A DNA stretch of 8,619 bases, taken from NCBI GenBank assembly GCA_023268955.1, contig JALRJW010000242.1:1-8619 (forward strand), written 5' to 3'. Below are positions 1 through 5,341 of this stretch, one piece after another. Source of the stretch: Aliarcobacter sp. (GTDB lineage: Bacteria > Campylobacterota > Campylobacteria > Campylobacterales > Arcobacteraceae). The position numbers and the translations under genes are program-made. The notes beneath the pieces were generated by a model. The model was not told the origin of the DNA, did not search any database, and saw nothing but the letters and a program-made list of their open reading frames with translations. Within the stretch, counting starts at the first letter, position 1; every line of letters begins with the position of its first letter.

Positions 1-1
1 T

Positions 2-187
2 GCTACTAACGTTCTTACTGCAATGGGAATGGTCGTAAGACAGTTACCAGGTGGTGAAATCCAGCCAGCTATGAAGACTGGTTTGATTGAAGCAGCTGAG
101 TTTAACAACCCAACTTCAGACTCTCAATTTGGTATGCAAGACGTATCTAAGCATTATCACTTAGGTAGTTTCCACCAAACTCTTTAA
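2..187 (+). pseudogene. 3' portion of a TRAP-transporter solute-binding protein (DctP family), ending at an abnormal junction
   Basis: The frame starting at base 2 is open from the window edge and encodes 61 residues. Segments such as ATNVLTAMGMVVRQLPGGEI, GLIEAAEFNNPTSD, FGMQDVSKHY and LGSFHQ match what I know of periplasmic solute-binding subunits of TRAP transporters, which capture organic acids for the DctQM permease. The family normally continues well past the SFHQ segment through a long C-terminal region. Here the frame stops at TAA 185-187, three codons after it. From about base 172 onward the DNA reads as a different protein in another frame. I therefore see a gene cut off mid-sequence, not a natural end. 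GC of bases 1-180 is about 42% by hand count, far above the rest of the window; this may reflect high-expression codon use or foreign origin. The family call is fairly secure, but the substrate cannot be told. Confidence 0.72.
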
Positions 188-294
188 TTATGGGAAGTCC
201 TGCAAAAGTTGTTAAACAACTTACACCTGAAGATGAAGAAAAACTTATAAAACATGCAGGTCATTATGTTCATTATAAAAATGAATATAGTTAA
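169..294 (+). pseudogene. C-terminal remnant of a gamma-carbonic-anhydrase-like (left-handed beta-helix) protein
   Basis: This frame is open only from base 169, just after a TAG at 166-168, and runs 41 codons to TAA 292-294. It reads PPNSLIMGSPAKVVKQL, then TPEDEEKLIKHAGHYV, and ends KNEYS. The pattern of a last beta-helix turn with N-S-L-x-M-G-x-P-A-K-V-V, followed by an amphipathic helix with H-x-x-Y, is the usual C-terminus of gamma-class carbonic anhydrase-like trimers (the PaaY/YrdA-type family). The hexapeptide-repeat core with the three metal-binding histidines is missing, because upstream the DNA belongs to a TRAP transporter gene. ATG 190 is the only in-frame methionine and has no reason to be a start. 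The fragment cannot be functional alone. Base composition (about 26% GC) matches the rest of the window, so this end looks native and the upstream part looks joined on. Another hexapeptide family is possible but less likely. Confidence 0.68.
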
Positions 295-318
295 AATAAA
301 GGAATTTTCCTTTATTTT
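293..318. terminator. AT-rich bidirectional hairpin between convergent genes
   Basis: Bases 293-304 (AAAATAAAGGAA) are the exact reverse complement of 307-318 (TTCCTTTATTTT) with two bases between them. In RNA the stem would have a short GG/CC core flanked by A-U pairs and would end in a U-rich run on either strand. It starts within the TAA of the carbonic-anhydrase-like fragment and ends seven bases before the stop of the minus-strand dUTPase gene, the right place for a shared intrinsic terminator. The low GC content makes the stem weak, so function is inferred from position and symmetry. Confidence 0.7.
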
Positions 319-324
319 AAAAAT

Positions 325-1245
325 TTATAAAGTTTTATAAATCTCGTTTAGAGCATTGTAAAGTTCATCAAAACTTACATTATCCATTTTCTCGATAACA
401 TCCATCATCACAACGTTATCTTCTTTTGAATTCCAAACTTTTATGTATGTTCCTTCTTTATATCCGTTATCTTGTCTAAATTTATTTAAACAGTTTTTAC
501 CAATATATAATTTTTGAAGCCAATTAAATGATAAACCTGAAATCTTACAACATCTAAAGAATTGGTCAATAAATCTTTCAATACCAGAAAACGCAGGCAT
601 ATTTCCTGTTTCAATAGCAATAGCTATATAAGATAATTTTTCTGATTCAACAATCATTTTTTTAACATCAACATTTTCACTAACATCGTAAATGCAATGA
701 GTATTAACTAAAGATACTGCTTTAGGAACATTTGTCTCTTGTAAAATATAAGACATTAAGAAATGCCAAATATCAACTAATTCAATATGAATATTATTCA
801 TATCAGGTTCTGAATTGATATTTTTCCAGTGCTTCCATGGTGTAGAATCAATTAATTCTGCAACTTCCATATGAATACATCTTAACCAATTAATCTCTTT
901 TCCAAATTTGTTAACACCTAATTCCCAATTTTTACCATTTGTAGAATCATTTAACTCTTTTTGTAATAAAAACATCTCTTCAAGTTTATGGGGAAAAGAT
1001 GAAGCTTCATCTAAAAGTGATGCTAAAGGCAAACACTCTTCTATCAATAAATCTAAGTTAGAATTCATTGGAAGTTTTTTGTCACCCTTAAGTAAATGTA
1101 AAATTAAAGAAATATAATATGGAACTTCATCTTTTTCTTCCCATTCAATAATATTATCTGATGAGATTTTTGAATAGTGTATAAAATCTTCAACACTAGT
1201 AAATCCCAAAATTTTCAAACTATCTTTAAAATCTTTATAAAGCAA
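325..1245 (-). CDS. dut: Dimeric all-alpha dUTPase with an HTH-like N-terminal extension
   Basis: dUTP diphosphatase hydrolyses dUTP to dUMP and pyrophosphate in the cytoplasm, limiting uracil in DNA and feeding dTMP synthesis. The protein has 306 residues. Residues ~88-306 match the Mg-dependent dimeric dUTPases: LQKELNDSTNG near 94, the ExxE motif EVAE at 127-130, WKHWK at 137-141, the ExxD motif ELVD at 155-158, and the signature KFRQDNGYKEGTYIKVW at 255-271. The Campylobacter jejuni enzyme, as I remember it, is about 230 residues and matches from residue ~90 on, including the tail. The first ~85 residues are extra. Residues 5-52, with a central SxDNIIEWEEKDEVPYY segment, resemble the small HTH domain common in Campylobacterota (inference). 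The start is TTG 1245: AGGAG lies six bases upstream and the first in-frame ATG is not until residue 60. It is the second gene of an operon, nine bases after the four-cysteine protein. Confidence 0.9.
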   Translation of the reverse strand: MLYKDFKDSLKILGFTSVEDFIHYSKISSDNIIEWEEKDEVPYYISLILHLLKGDKKLPMNSNLDLLIEECLPLASLLDEASSFPHKLEEMFLLQKELNDSTNGKNWELGVNKFGKEINWLRCIHMEVAELIDSTPWKHWKNINSEPDMNNIHIELVDIWHFLMSYILQETNVPKAVSLVNTHCIYDVSENVDVKKMIVESEKLSYIAIAIETGNMPAFSGIERFIDQFFRCCKISGLSFNWLQKLYIGKNCLNKFRQDNGYKEGTYIKVWNSKEDNVVMMDVIEKMDNVSFDELYNALNEIYKTL

Positions 1246-1251
1246 TCTTTT

Positions 1252-1256
1252 CTCCT
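1252..1256 (-). promoter_or_regulatory. Shine-Dalgarno AGGAG of the dUTPase, overlapping the upstream stop codon
   Basis: On the minus strand the DNA reads TAGGAG, six bases, then TTG. The TAG is the stop of the 58-residue protein and AGGAG is the ribosome site of the dUTPase, so they share two bases. This decides the TTG start and suggests that ribosomes finishing the first gene reinitiate on the second. Confidence 0.75.
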
Positions 1257-1431
1257 AATTATTTATATTCTTAATTTTATAAAACATACACTCTTGTGAA
1301 CTAGTATTTTTTACAACAATTGATGGAATAATTTTAGATTTAAAACCATAAGCCTTACATCCATGTGGTGTTGTATTTAACCATGTTACATAATAATATA
1401 TACATTTTTGGCAAACTATTTTGTCATTCAT
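1255..1431 (-). CDS. Small four-cysteine protein (putative zinc ribbon), 58 residues
   Basis: From ATG 1431 the minus strand encodes 58 residues ending at TAG 1257-1255. The cysteines sit at 7, 10, 25 and 48, arranged CQKC, then HGC, then ECMF. Between them are the aromatic YYYVTW (12-17) and KAYGFKSK (26-33), followed by PSIVV. This matches a short conserved family I recall from Campylobacterota and Firmicutes, with pattern CxxCxxYYVTWxxxxPxGCKAYGFKS and a late cysteine. The four cysteines suggest one bound zinc. Members are, as far as I recall, sometimes auto-labelled uracil-DNA glycosylase, but 58 residues cannot hold that fold, so I do not adopt the label. There is no signal peptide or membrane segment. 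It sits directly upstream of and coupled to the dUTPase gene, so a link to nucleotide or DNA metabolism is possible but unproven. Its own ribosome site is weak (AAGATTTCTCT before ATG). Confidence 0.82.
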   Translation of the reverse strand: MNDKIVCQKCIYYYVTWLNTTPHGCKAYGFKSKIIPSIVVKNTSSQECMFYKIKNINN

Positions 1432-1444
1432 AGAGAAATCTTAG

Positions 1445-1465
1445 CTAAAATGGGTATAATTTTAG
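1445..1465. promoter_or_regulatory. Symmetric divergent promoter / possible operator (CTAAAAT-N7-ATTTTAG)
   Basis: A perfect 7-bp inverted repeat (1445-1451 and 1459-1465) with a seven-base spacer lies between the minus-strand four-cysteine/dUTPase operon and the plus-strand chemotaxis gene. Each arm contains TAAAAT, a good Campylobacterota -10 box, reading toward the gene on its own side. A consensus TATAAT at 1455-1460 adds a second plus-strand -10. No -35 is evident for either direction. The symmetry could be a regulator site or simply two back-to-back -10 elements. Confidence 0.5.
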
Positions 1466-1498
1466 ATAAAACAAAAAAATTTAAGTGTGGTTTACATT

Positions 1499-2884
1499 AT
1501 GACTAACATATCTAAAAAATCTATATTTACTATAGTTTTAGCACAAGCAATTTTTATTATTGCAAGTATTATTCTTTATAATAACAGTGATATTAAGACT
1601 ACTTTGATAATACTTAATATATTGCTATTTGGAATTTTAATTTTCATAGGATTTAATTCTTCTAAGAAATCAGATAACGGAATTGAAAATTTCAAAAAAC
1701 AATTAATGCATTTAAAAGATTTTATGTTCTTAAAAACTAATTATATGCACAAAGTAGAACTGACAGGCGATGATTCAGATGTATATATCAAAGCTATACA
1801 AGATAATATTGATATCTTTGATACAGCAAAAAAAGAGGATATGAAAGTTTTAGGTGAAACTATTTTAATATTATCTAAACTTCAATTGGGTATCTCAAAT
1901 TGTAGAATTAAATCCTCTACTGATAATTTTATGATTAGAGCATTAAAAGAGTCTACAAATAAAATGCTAAATGAACTAGATGGAAATATGAACAAAATTA
2001 ATGATGTTACAGCTAGTTATACAAATGATGACTTTACTAAAAAAATTGAGATTTCGAAACAAACACAAGATAAACTAAGGGAGGTTGTTGAAGGTATTAA
2101 TAAACTTGGTGTTGCTTTAGCTAATTCAGCTAAAGAAAATTTAGCAAATGGTGAAAAAATCAAAAGTGATTCTGTAACAATGAGTATAGCTATGGATGAA
2201 TTAACTCATAAAGCAAATGAGCAAGCAGCTTCGTTAGAACAAACTTCAGCAGCTGTTGAAGAGATTACAAGTTTAACAAGAAACAATGCTAATTCAGCTA
2301 AAGAGTTATTAAATCTGGGTTCTAATGTTAGAACAAGTTTAAACGCAGGGGTAACTTTAGCTTCAAAAACAACAAATGCTATGGATGAAATAAATACAAA
2401 AGTTAATGCTATTAATGAAGCTATTACAGTTATTGATCAAATTGCATTCCAAACAAATATTTTATCACTTAATGCAGCTGTTGAAGCGGCTACTGCTGGA
2501 GAAGCTGGAAAAGGTTTTGCTGTTGTTGCTGGTGAAGTTAGAAATCTAGCAAATAGAAGTGCTGAAGCTGCTAAAGAGATTAAAGCCCTAGTTGAAGATG
2601 CAAACATAAAAGCAAATTCAGGTAAAGAGATTTCAGATCAAATGATTACAGGTTATAAAGAATTAGATGAACAAATTGAAAAAACTCTTCAAATCATCAA
2701 TGATTTAACAAACTCATCAAATGAACAAATGCAAGGTATTGAACAGATAAATGATGCTGTGAATATGCTTGATAAAGTAACTCAACAAAATGCTTTAGAA
2801 GCTGGAAATGTAAATAAAATTTCTCAAGAGTTAGCTGATTTAGCTGAACATTTAGAAGAAGTAGCAAGTAAGAAAAAGTTTTAA
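1499..2884 (+). CDS. Methyl-accepting chemotaxis protein without a periplasmic sensor domain
   Basis: This is a chemoreceptor that controls the CheA kinase through CheW. From ATG 1499 it has 461 residues. Two hydrophobic segments (about 8-27 and 35-53) are separated by only some seven polar residues (NNSDIKT), so there is no periplasmic ligand domain. Residues 54-200 are a helical cytoplasmic stretch with HAMP-like repeats (inference). A methylation helix around 241-257 contains ASLEQTSAAVEEIT. The conserved signalling tip at 311-354 contains QIAFQTNILSLNAAVEAA and KGFAVVAGEVRNLANRS, the CheW/CheA contact region. A descending coiled coil runs to the C-terminus, which ends in lysines and lacks the NWETF-type CheR/CheB tether. 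GTG 1487 in the same frame would add four residues; neither start has a strong ribosome site, and I prefer the ATG because it opens a typical short charged leader before the first membrane helix. The gene stands alone and converges with recR. Confidence 0.93.
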   Translation: MTNISKKSIFTIVLAQAIFIIASIILYNNSDIKTTLIILNILLFGILIFIGFNSSKKSDNGIENFKKQLMHLKDFMFLKTNYMHKVELTGDDSDVYIKAIQDNIDIFDTAKKEDMKVLGETILILSKLQLGISNCRIKSSTDNFMIRALKESTNKMLNELDGNMNKINDVTASYTNDDFTKKIEISKQTQDKLREVVEGINKLGVALANSAKENLANGEKIKSDSVTMSIAMDELTHKANEQAASLEQTSAAVEEITSLTRNNANSAKELLNLGSNVRTSLNAGVTLASKTTNAMDEINTKVNAINEAITVIDQIAFQTNILSLNAAVEAATAGEAGKGFAVVAGEVRNLANRSAEAAKEIKALVEDANIKANSGKEISDQMITGYKELDEQIEKTLQIINDLTNSSNEQMQGIEQINDAVNMLDKVTQQNALEAGNVNKISQELADLAEHLEEVASKKKF

Positions 2885-2896
2885 TTCTTAATTTAT

Positions 2897-3469
2897 TTAA
2901 ACTTTAACCCTACTTTGAATAGCTTTAGAAAGTGATAAGATATCTACATTTTCTAAGCTTACTCCCGTTGGCACACCCTGTGCAATTTTATTAAAATTAA
3001 GGTTTTTATCTTTTAGTTTGTCTTCTATATAAAGTATGAAAGCATCATTTGCAATTGAAGGTGTAATAGCAAATAAAACATCTTCTACTTCATTATCATC
3101 AATGAATTTAAAAAGCATACTTAAACTCTCTTGTTCAAGCTCTTCAATAACAAAATATTTACCTTCAAACTGTTTTGATTCTTCAATTAAAAAAATATCT
3201 TTTGCACTTTGAACTATACATAGTTTTGTATTATCTCTAGAATCATCCAAGCATATATCACAAATTTCATGTTCACTCATGCATCCGCAAGAAGTACACT
3301 TCGTAATATTTCTTAAAGCATTTTCAATACTATGTGCTAATTTTATACCACAATAATTGTCATTCATTACAATATGATAAGCAAGTCTTAATGCTGATTT
3401 CTTACCTACACTTGGTAATGACTCAAAGGCTTCAACAAGCTCATAAAATTTTTCTAATCCTTTTTTCAT
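2897..3469 (-). CDS. recR: Recombination mediator protein RecR
   Basis: RecR acts with RecO (and RecF) to load RecA on single-stranded DNA at gaps. The 190-residue protein has the family order. A helix-hairpin-helix is at 9-35 (LPSVGKKSALRLAYHIV). A C4 zinc finger uses C58, C61, C70 and C73 (CTSC and CDIC). A Toprim domain spans about 81-160, beginning with LCIVQSAKDI and containing the ITPSIANDAFILYIED segment. The C-terminus KIAQGVPTGVSLENVD ending in SRVKV is the conserved RecR tail. Most bacterial RecR proteins are close to 200 residues; the slightly short form and the loss of the usual LSPLDGIGP loop match what I remember of Campylobacter RecR. ATG 3469 has no clear Shine-Dalgarno, but it opens the conserved KGLEKFYELV start. 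The gene diverges from dnaJ across 84 bases, and recR lies near dnaJ in Campylobacter as well. Confidence 0.95.
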   Translation of the reverse strand: MKKGLEKFYELVEAFESLPSVGKKSALRLAYHIVMNDNYCGIKLAHSIENALRNITKCTSCGCMSEHEICDICLDDSRDNTKLCIVQSAKDIFLIEESKQFEGKYFVIEELEQESLSMLFKFIDDNEVEDVLFAITPSIANDAFILYIEDKLKDKNLNFNKIAQGVPTGVSLENVDILSLSKAIQSRVKV

Positions 3470-3501
3470 TGGGCAAGTATATCTAATTTTTATATTTTTT
3501 T

Positions 3502-3510
3502 TGTTAAAAT
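3502..3510 (+). promoter_or_regulatory. Extended -10 promoter of dnaJ (TG-T-TAAAAT)
   Basis: TG at 3502-3503, one base, then TAAAAT at 3505-3510 is an extended -10 box. It follows T-rich tracts (3485-3502) that often replace the -35 in Campylobacterota sigma-70 promoters. Transcription would start near 3517, leaving a leader of about 36 bases before the TTG start. No HrcA or other heat-shock operator was recognised. Confidence 0.5.
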
Positions 3511-3517
3511 CGCGAGA

Positions 3518-3523
3518 ATTATA
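3518..3523 (-). promoter_or_regulatory. Candidate -10 box (TATAAT) of recR
   Basis: The minus strand reads TATAAT here, in the context ATCTATAATTCTCGCG, pointing toward recR. It would start transcription near 3511, inside the dnaJ promoter region, so the two promoters interleave. There is no -35 match; the call rests on the consensus hexamer and its position. Confidence 0.35.
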
Positions 3524-3540
3524 GATACTAAAAAATTATT

Positions 3541-3546
3541 AGGAGA
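3541..3546 (+). promoter_or_regulatory. Ribosome binding site AGGAGA that sets the TTG start of dnaJ
   Basis: AGGAGA lies seven bases before TTG 3554, ideal spacing. No in-frame ATG is available before the J domain, so this site fixes the non-ATG start. Confidence 0.75.
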
Positions 3547-3553
3547 TACTAAA

Positions 3554-4681
3554 TTGACTGAAATAGATTATTATGAATTATTAGAAGTTAGTAAAAGCGC
3601 AGATAAAGGTGAGATTAAAAAAGCCTACAGAAAAATGGCTATGAAATATCATCCTGACAAAAACCCTGATGATAAAGAAGCGGAAGAAAAATTTAAAGCA
3701 GTAAATGAAGCATATCAAGTTTTAAGTGACGAAGAAAAAAGAAGCATTTATGATAGATATGGAAAAGCTGGACTTGAAGGACATGGTCAAAGAGGCGGAG
3801 GATTCTCTGGTGGATTTGATGACTTAAGTTCAATTTTTGAAGAGATGTTTGGCGGTGGTTTTGGTGGAGGTTCTTCATCAAGAAGAAGACAAAGAAAAAC
3901 ATACAATTACAATCTTGATATTTCAGTTTCTGTGAAACTTGAATTTAATGAAGCTATTTTTGGTTGTAAAAAAGAGATTAAATACAAATATAAAAAAGCT
4001 TGTGAACCTTGTAAAGGAACAGGAGCTAAAGATGGAAAACTTGATACTTGTGGTACTTGTGGTGGGCATGGTCAAGTTCATTCAAGACAAGGATTTATGA
4101 CATTTGCTCAAACTTGTCCTACTTGTGGTGGAAGTGGTCAAAGTGTTAAAGACTCTTGTTCATCATGTAAAGGTACAGGTTATGATGAAGTTCAAGATAG
4201 CTTTAAAGTTGATATTCCAGAAGGTGTTAATGATGGAATGAGAATTAGAGTGTCAAACAAAGGAAATATTGCACCTGATGGTTCAAGGGGTGATTTATAC
4301 TTACAAGTTGCGGTTAAAGAAGATTCTCATTTTGTTAGACATGATGATGATATTTACATTGAAGTTCCTATTTTCTTCACTCAAGTTGCCCTTGGAGACA
4401 CAATAAAAGTTCCAGGACTTAGAGGTGAATTAGAGTTAGAAATTCCAGCAGGAACTAAAGATAAACAACAATTTACTTTTAGAGGTGAAGGTGTAAAATC
4501 TGTTCAAGGTTATGGAAAAGGTAATTTAATTGCTCAAGTAAAAATTGAATATCCTAAAAAACTTAATGATGAACAAAAAGAGCTTTTAGAAAAACTTCAA
4601 GAAAGTTTTGGAATAGAAAGCAAACCCCATGAAACTTCTTTTGAGTCAATGTTTGACAAAGTTAAAAAGTGGTTTTCATAA
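3554..4681 (+). CDS. dnaJ: Chaperone DnaJ (Hsp40, type I)
   Basis: DnaJ delivers unfolded proteins to DnaK and stimulates its ATPase in the cytoplasm. The 375-residue protein has all type I domains. The J domain is at 1-70 with the catalytic HPD at 33-35 (KYHPDKNP). A Gly/Phe-rich linker follows at about 75-106. The zinc domain has four CxxCxGxG repeats at 150-156 (CEPCKGTG), 166-172 (CGTCGGHG), 188-194 (CPTCGGSG) and 202-208 (CSSCKGTG). The C-terminal substrate-binding domains run to about 335, including PEGVNDGMRIRV and GDLYLQV, followed by a short dimerisation tail. Length is normal for the family and no key residue is missing. Translation starts at TTG with a strong Shine-Dalgarno. dnaK and grpE are not next to it here. 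No convincing terminator was seen after its stop, so read-through into the next gene is possible. Confidence 0.97.
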   Translation: MTEIDYYELLEVSKSADKGEIKKAYRKMAMKYHPDKNPDDKEAEEKFKAVNEAYQVLSDEEKRSIYDRYGKAGLEGHGQRGGGFSGGFDDLSSIFEEMFGGGFGGGSSSRRRQRKTYNYNLDISVSVKLEFNEAIFGCKKEIKYKYKKACEPCKGTGAKDGKLDTCGTCGGHGQVHSRQGFMTFAQTCPTCGGSGQSVKDSCSSCKGTGYDEVQDSFKVDIPEGVNDGMRIRVSNKGNIAPDGSRGDLYLQVAVKEDSHFVRHDDDIYIEVPIFFTQVALGDTIKVPGLRGELELEIPAGTKDKQQFTFRGEGVKSVQGYGKGNLIAQVKIEYPKKLNDEQKELLEKLQESFGIESKPHETSFESMFDKVKKWFS

Positions 4682-4731
4682 ATTTATTTTAAAAAGTGTA
4701 AAATACTTCAAACTATAACTAAAAAATGTTT

Positions 4732-4737
4732 GAAGGG
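4732..4737 (+). promoter_or_regulatory. Ribosome binding site GAAGGG favouring the ATG at 4744
   Basis: GAAGGG ends six bases before ATG 4744. The alternative in-frame ATG at 4726 lies upstream of this site and has only A-rich sequence before it, so 4744 is the better start. A TATAAC at 4714-4719 and a TAAAAT at 4699-4704 are possible -10 boxes for the same gene. Confidence 0.55.
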
Positions 4738-4743
4738 TTTTAC

Positions 4744-5337
4744 ATGAAAATTGAATATGCTGGTTTAAAACCAACTATAAATGAACATGGTATCTTTTTT
4801 AAAGATGGTAAAGAGGATAAATACAAATATCTAAAATACGCTATGGATATACTTGTTGCAATAGATCATCCTTACAAAAACAAAGAAAAATACTCTCACT
4901 CAATTCCAAATAAAAGAATAAATCCAAATGACATTTTAGATATTTTAAAATTTCATCATCCAGACCTTGAAGATACTATGGAAAGAGAACTTTTACTATA
5001 CAAAGAACATTTAGATCAAGAAGAAAATGCTGTAAAAAATAAAACTTCACTCAATGAAATTGAAAAAGAAACTTACATCAATAATTTAAAAATTATGAGA
5101 AATTATAAAACTCAAAGAGCTATGAATAAAATATTTTACTTTCATTGTATTCAAACGATTTCTGAAATAATTTTAGAGCATAAAATCAAAATTATAGACG
5201 TACCATTTAATGAAAGATTTTGGCATATTTTACACACTATTCAAGGTGAATTATCTTCTAAAAAGATTTCATCAACCATTAATAACAAAATGTTAGAAGA
5301 TGAATTAAAATCAGAGTTAGTAATTAGTATTTACTAA
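4744..5337 (+). CDS. Conserved-looking protein of unknown function, 197 residues
   Basis: I do not recognise a named family. From ATG 4744 the protein is hydrophilic and probably cytoplasmic, with no signal peptide or membrane helix. It opens with MKIEYAGLKPTINEHGIFF followed by FKDGKEDKYKYL, a likely small beta element with a charged turn. It then becomes mostly helical: YAMDILVAIDH, a conserved-looking HSIPNKRINPNDILDILKFH segment, a long charged helix with MERELLLYKEHLDQEE, and NYKTQRAMNKIFYFHCIQTI. Many His, Tyr and Lys residues are present, but no metal-binding or catalytic motif stands out. Coding is supported by codon use like its neighbours, a good ribosome site and a full-length frame. 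It lies 62 bases after dnaJ on the same strand and its stop codon overlaps that of the convergent DUF455 gene by four bases. Being next to dnaJ does not by itself imply a chaperone role. I suspect it is a lineage-specific Campylobacterota protein. Confidence 0.8.
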   Translation: MKIEYAGLKPTINEHGIFFKDGKEDKYKYLKYAMDILVAIDHPYKNKEKYSHSIPNKRINPNDILDILKFHHPDLEDTMERELLLYKEHLDQEENAVKNKTSLNEIEKETYINNLKIMRNYKTQRAMNKIFYFHCIQTISEIILEHKIKIIDVPFNERFWHILHTIQGELSSKKISSTINNKMLEDELKSELVISIY

Positions 5338-5341
5338 TTAC
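5320..5341. repeat. Perfect 10-bp inverted repeat across two interlocked stop codons
   Basis: GTAATTAGTA (5320-5329) and TACTAATTAC (5332-5341) are exact reverse complements separated by TT. The repeat covers the TAA of the plus-strand gene (5335-5337) and the TAG of the minus-strand DUF455 gene (5336-5334). The transcripts of both genes would carry the same hairpin at the end of the coding region. On the plus strand a TCTTTTT run follows at 5347. It may be a weak bidirectional terminator, or a by-product of the overlapping ends. Confidence 0.55.

Noticed and set aside
908..1117. Plus-strand open frame of 69 codons inside the dUTPase gene
   Set aside because: It is antisense to a well-supported gene, has no ribosome site, and its Ser/Lys-rich product has no recognisable pattern.
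1255..1431. Uracil-DNA glycosylase function for the four-cysteine protein
   Set aside because: A 58-residue protein cannot hold a glycosylase fold, and no catalytic motif is visible; the label seems to be an annotation habit.
2875..2905. AAAGTTT / AAACTTT inverted repeat between the chemotaxis gene and recR as a terminator
   Set aside because: Only seven A/T-dominated pairs with a 17-base loop and no clear U-tract; such repeats are expected by chance in DNA this AT-rich.
3693..3902. Minus-strand open frame of 69 codons inside dnaJ
   Set aside because: Antisense to the J and Gly/Phe regions; the Phe/His/Leu-rich product reflects the opposite-strand codons of dnaJ.
4682..4743. Terminator after dnaJ
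   Set aside because: Only AT-rich sequence with no stable stem was seen, so I left the possibility of read-through open instead of calling one.
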